Origin: Treponema sp.
GTDB taxonomy: Bacteria; Spirochaetota; Spirochaetia; Treponematales; Treponemataceae
DNA length: 15,893 nucleotides
Direction of reading: 5' to 3'
Assembly (NCBI GenBank): GCA_022510885.1
Contig: JAFLSP010000028.1
Location: forward strand, 1 to 15,893
In this document: in pieces, positions 14,367 to 15,893 of the stretch
Numbering within the stretch: the first letter of the stretch is position 1
Layout of the letters: every line of letters starts with the position of its first letter
Made by a program: the position numbers and the translations under genes
Notes under the pieces: generated by a model
Database searches by the model: none
What the model was told of the DNA's origin: nothing
Seen by the model: the letters and a program-made list of their open reading frames with translations, nothing else

Positions 14367-15194
14367 ACGGTGCAGATTGCGCAAAAACTGCATCGTTCCC
14401 GTTGCAAGCGCGGCAGTTCCTAGTATCAGCAGCACGAACGAATCCGCGAGCAGCAGAAGCGTGTAGCCCGCAAAGAACGCGACATAATACAGCGTCATCT
14501 TTTTCAGTTCCATGCTTGCGTGTTTGCCCGCATTCAGCCAGAACGAGAGCACGGTCAGCGCGAACAGCACGGCGCGGAAAAGCACGGAAGCCGTCGCGAA
14601 TCCCGTGGGAATGGCACAGGTGGTCGTCATTTGTGCCGTGTTGAGCGGCAGTCCCGCCGCGAGCATTGCCGAAAGCGCGAGCGCAACCGTAAAATTGCGC
14701 TCCACGTCTTGCCGCTGATGCGCCTCGCTGAATACCGCCATGCAGAAAAAGCAGAGCGGCACGGCGAACCGCCCCACAACCATCACGCGGGCAGCAAAGA
14801 ACAGCAGCCGTGAGAACGACAGCCCGAGCGAGAACAGCGGAATGAGCAGTCGTACCCCCTCGCACAGAATACCGAGCAGTACGCCCGCAAAAAAGATGAT
14901 TTCAGACGACTGTGTGTTCTCAAAGTACGCGATGATAAAGAACAGCGTCGCCGGAACATAGAGCACCAGTACGCCGATGGCAATCATCGTGGCGGCAAAA
15001 TGGTACTGCATGAACGGCAACACCCGTCGCGCGTACTGCATCTTCGTCTGCGCGTCGGACAACTCGGTGTCAGTCGGCGGAACGACCGAGCCGGTCACGA
15101 ACGCGGCAATCAGGGTCACCGCGAGCAGGGCACAGCATACGATTGAAAAGACAAATAATGCCCGCAGCAGGCGGTTTCGGGTTTTTAGGGTCAT
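14349..15194 (-). CDS. Unrecognised multi-spanning membrane protein, about seven helices
   Basis: I do not recognise this 281-residue protein. It is very hydrophobic, with segments at about 11-33, 66-91, 98-121, 126-155, 168-184, 198-220 and 233-262, and an extracytoplasmic-looking loop (about 34-64) after the first. The N-terminus (MTLKTRNRLLR) and C-terminus (FLRNLHRLYKWK) are both basic. There is no attached kinase, cyclase or transporter motif. The second half ends LADSFVLLILGTAALATGTMQF. It could be a sensor-type 7TM module standing alone or an envelope-biogenesis protein. Its own promoter lies divergent from the DUF2259 gene, and its tail overlaps the polyprenol-kinase-like gene. The ATG at 15194 is set by promoter geometry and the basic start; the run of five G immediately before it is too close to act as a ribosome site. 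Confidence 0.8.
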   Translation of the reverse strand: MTLKTRNRLLRALFVFSIVCCALLAVTLIAAFVTGSVVPPTDTELSDAQTKMQYARRVLPFMQYHFAATMIAIGVLVLYVPATLFFIIAYFENTQSSEIIFFAGVLLGILCEGVRLLIPLFSLGLSFSRLLFFAARVMVVGRFAVPLCFFCMAVFSEAHQRQDVERNFTVALALSAMLAAGLPLNTAQMTTTCAIPTGFATASVLFRAVLFALTVLSFWLNAGKHASMELKKMTLYYVAFFAGYTLLLLADSFVLLILGTAALATGTMQFLRNLHRLYKWK

Positions 15195-15200
15195 ACCCCC

Positions 15201-15229
15201 ATAATAAACGGAACGGAAAAAGATGTAAA
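15201..15229 (-). promoter_or_regulatory. Sigma70-type promoter of the seven-helix membrane-protein gene
   Basis: On the minus strand TTTACA (15229 to 15224), a 17-base spacer and TATTAT (15206 to 15201), each box five of six to consensus. The seventh base past the -10 box is the A of the ATG at 15194. The message should therefore be leaderless; the GGGGGT between box and ATG would not be transcribed. Confidence 0.7.
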
Positions 15230-15253
15230 GCGTCGCCCGAAAATACCGATGAT

Positions 15254-15259
15254 TATAGT
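15254..15259 (+). promoter_or_regulatory. Candidate -10 box of the DUF2259-like gene
   Basis: TATAGT (five of six to consensus) would start transcription near 15266 and give a leader of about 24 bases with GGAGGA at 15280-15285, four bases before the ATG. No good -35 is visible 16-18 bases upstream, so an activator or a different start is possible. Confidence 0.4.
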
Positions 15260-15289
15260 AGCATAGCGTACAGAGGTGTGGAGGACGGT

Positions 15290-15893
15290 ATGAAAAAGTT
15301 ATTGTGCGGATGTATGTTTATTGCTGCCGCGTTCGGTGCGTTCGCGGGAGATGTCGCGGCATTCGTTGACATCGGTATCTCTTCTGACGGAAAAACCTAC
15401 ATTTTTGGCGAATACGGACGGACGGACGGGGACTTCCGTGGCTATGCCGAAATCTACACCGTTGACATTGGCAAGAACGACTTTGTGCCGGGCGGCATCT
15501 TCCGCACCAATCCTTCGCCGAGCACTGCCACAAAGAGCGGCAAAGCCGTGTACGACGAACTTCTTGCAAAGGCGGGATGGGCAATCCGCAAGTATGAGTG
15601 CAAGCCCGTGAAGGCGGAGAACTTGCTCTATCTGCGAGACGACAACACGAGCGACGGCACGGAAATCGTATTCAAGGATTTTGAAGGCTCCTCCTCCGAA
15701 CAGACCGTTTTCTACCATGCCCGCCTGCGCACCACGCTCGACGGCACGCGCTCGTCGTTTTCTATTGACCTTGAAAAGCAGAACGAGGCGGGAACGGTTA
15801 TCAGTCGGAACGTCGTCGGCAATCCCGCCATCAAGCGTAAGGACGTGACCGCCTACAGAATCGACCGCATTTTCAGCGACAGCACCGGGCGCA
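15290..15893 (+). CDS. Secreted DUF2259-like protein, 3' end cut by the window
   Basis: The first 201 codons are present and the frame is still open at the window edge. MKKLLCGCMFIAAAFGAFA-GD is a clear signal peptide with likely cleavage after residue 19. Cys8 follows LCG but sits before the hydrophobic core, so a lipoprotein is unlikely. The mature start DVAAFVDIGISSDGKTYIFG, then GYAEIYTVDIGKNDFVPGG (51-69), resembles the predicted secreted proteins of the DUF2259 family, recalled from Treponema genomes. Function is unknown, and no catalytic motif stands out. Translation has a good GGAGGA ribosome site, unlike its divergent neighbour, from which it is separated by 95 bases holding both promoters. 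An annotation from memory; the family call is likely but unconfirmed. Confidence 0.75.
   Translation, partial: MKKLLCGCMFIAAAFGAFAGDVAAFVDIGISSDGKTYIFGEYGRTDGDFRGYAEIYTVDIGKNDFVPGGIFRTNPSPSTATKSGKAVYDELLAKAGWAIRKYECKPVKAENLLYLRDDNTSDGTEIVFKDFEGSSSEQTVFYHARLRTTLDGTRSSFSIDLEKQNEAGTVISRNVVGNPAIKRKDVTAYRIDRIFSDSTGR

Noticed and set aside
1..15893. Search for CRISPR repeats, tRNA/rRNA genes, transposases, toxin-antitoxin or defence genes.
   Set aside because: None seen on either strand; the window is filled by ordinary single-copy chromosomal genes, so no novel defence or mobile system is claimed.

Overview
The window looks like chromosomal housekeeping DNA from a spirochaete, most likely a Treponema-like organism of moderate-to-high GC. 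The main clues are an AsnA-type asparagine synthetase, a grpE-dnaK-dnaJ cluster whose DnaK ends in DDVDYEV, a DUF2259-like secreted protein, and a large membrane-anchored TPR protein built like the spirochaete FlcA family. All of this comes from reading the proteins by eye, so the genus is an inference. No tRNA, rRNA, CRISPR array, insertion sequence or phage gene was seen, and no gene-free stretch exceeds 150 bases.

Layout. At 37-1074 lies asnA. A chaperone operon follows on the plus strand: grpE, dnaK, dnaJ and a translationally coupled M28-like metallopeptidase, reaching 5877. Its last stop codon directly abuts the stop of a minus-strand patatin-like phospholipase gene (5878-6720). An 81-base divergent spacer then leads into a plus-strand operon of ndk, gpsA and ffh (6802-9649). 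A short hairpin separates ffh from a minus-strand gene for a secreted protein with two glycogen-binding-like (E-set/CBM48) folds (9681-10397). From 10543 a 1065-residue TPR protein overlaps by four bases a CTP-dependent polyprenol/phytol-kinase-like gene (to 14366). The 3' end of that kinase gene overlaps by 18 bases a minus-strand gene for an unrecognised seven-helix membrane protein (14349-15194). The last gene, a DUF2259-like secreted protein starting at 15290, runs off the window.

How the genes relate. GrpE, DnaK and DnaJ form one chaperone machine, and the coupled peptidase may act on its output. Ffh (signal recognition particle), GpsA (phospholipid backbone precursor), the patatin (lipid hydrolysis) and the polyprenol kinase all touch membrane biogenesis. 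The TPR protein, the two-E-set protein and the DUF2259 protein are predicted envelope or periplasmic components.

The most notable non-coding signal is recurrent. Several first-of-transcript genes (ndk, the TPR gene, the seven-helix gene and, less well, the patatin gene) have a sigma70-like -10 box placed so that the predicted transcription start falls on or within two bases of the ATG. None has a usable Shine-Dalgarno sequence, which suggests leaderless mRNAs. grpE and the DUF2259 gene instead have ordinary leaders with ribosome binding sites.
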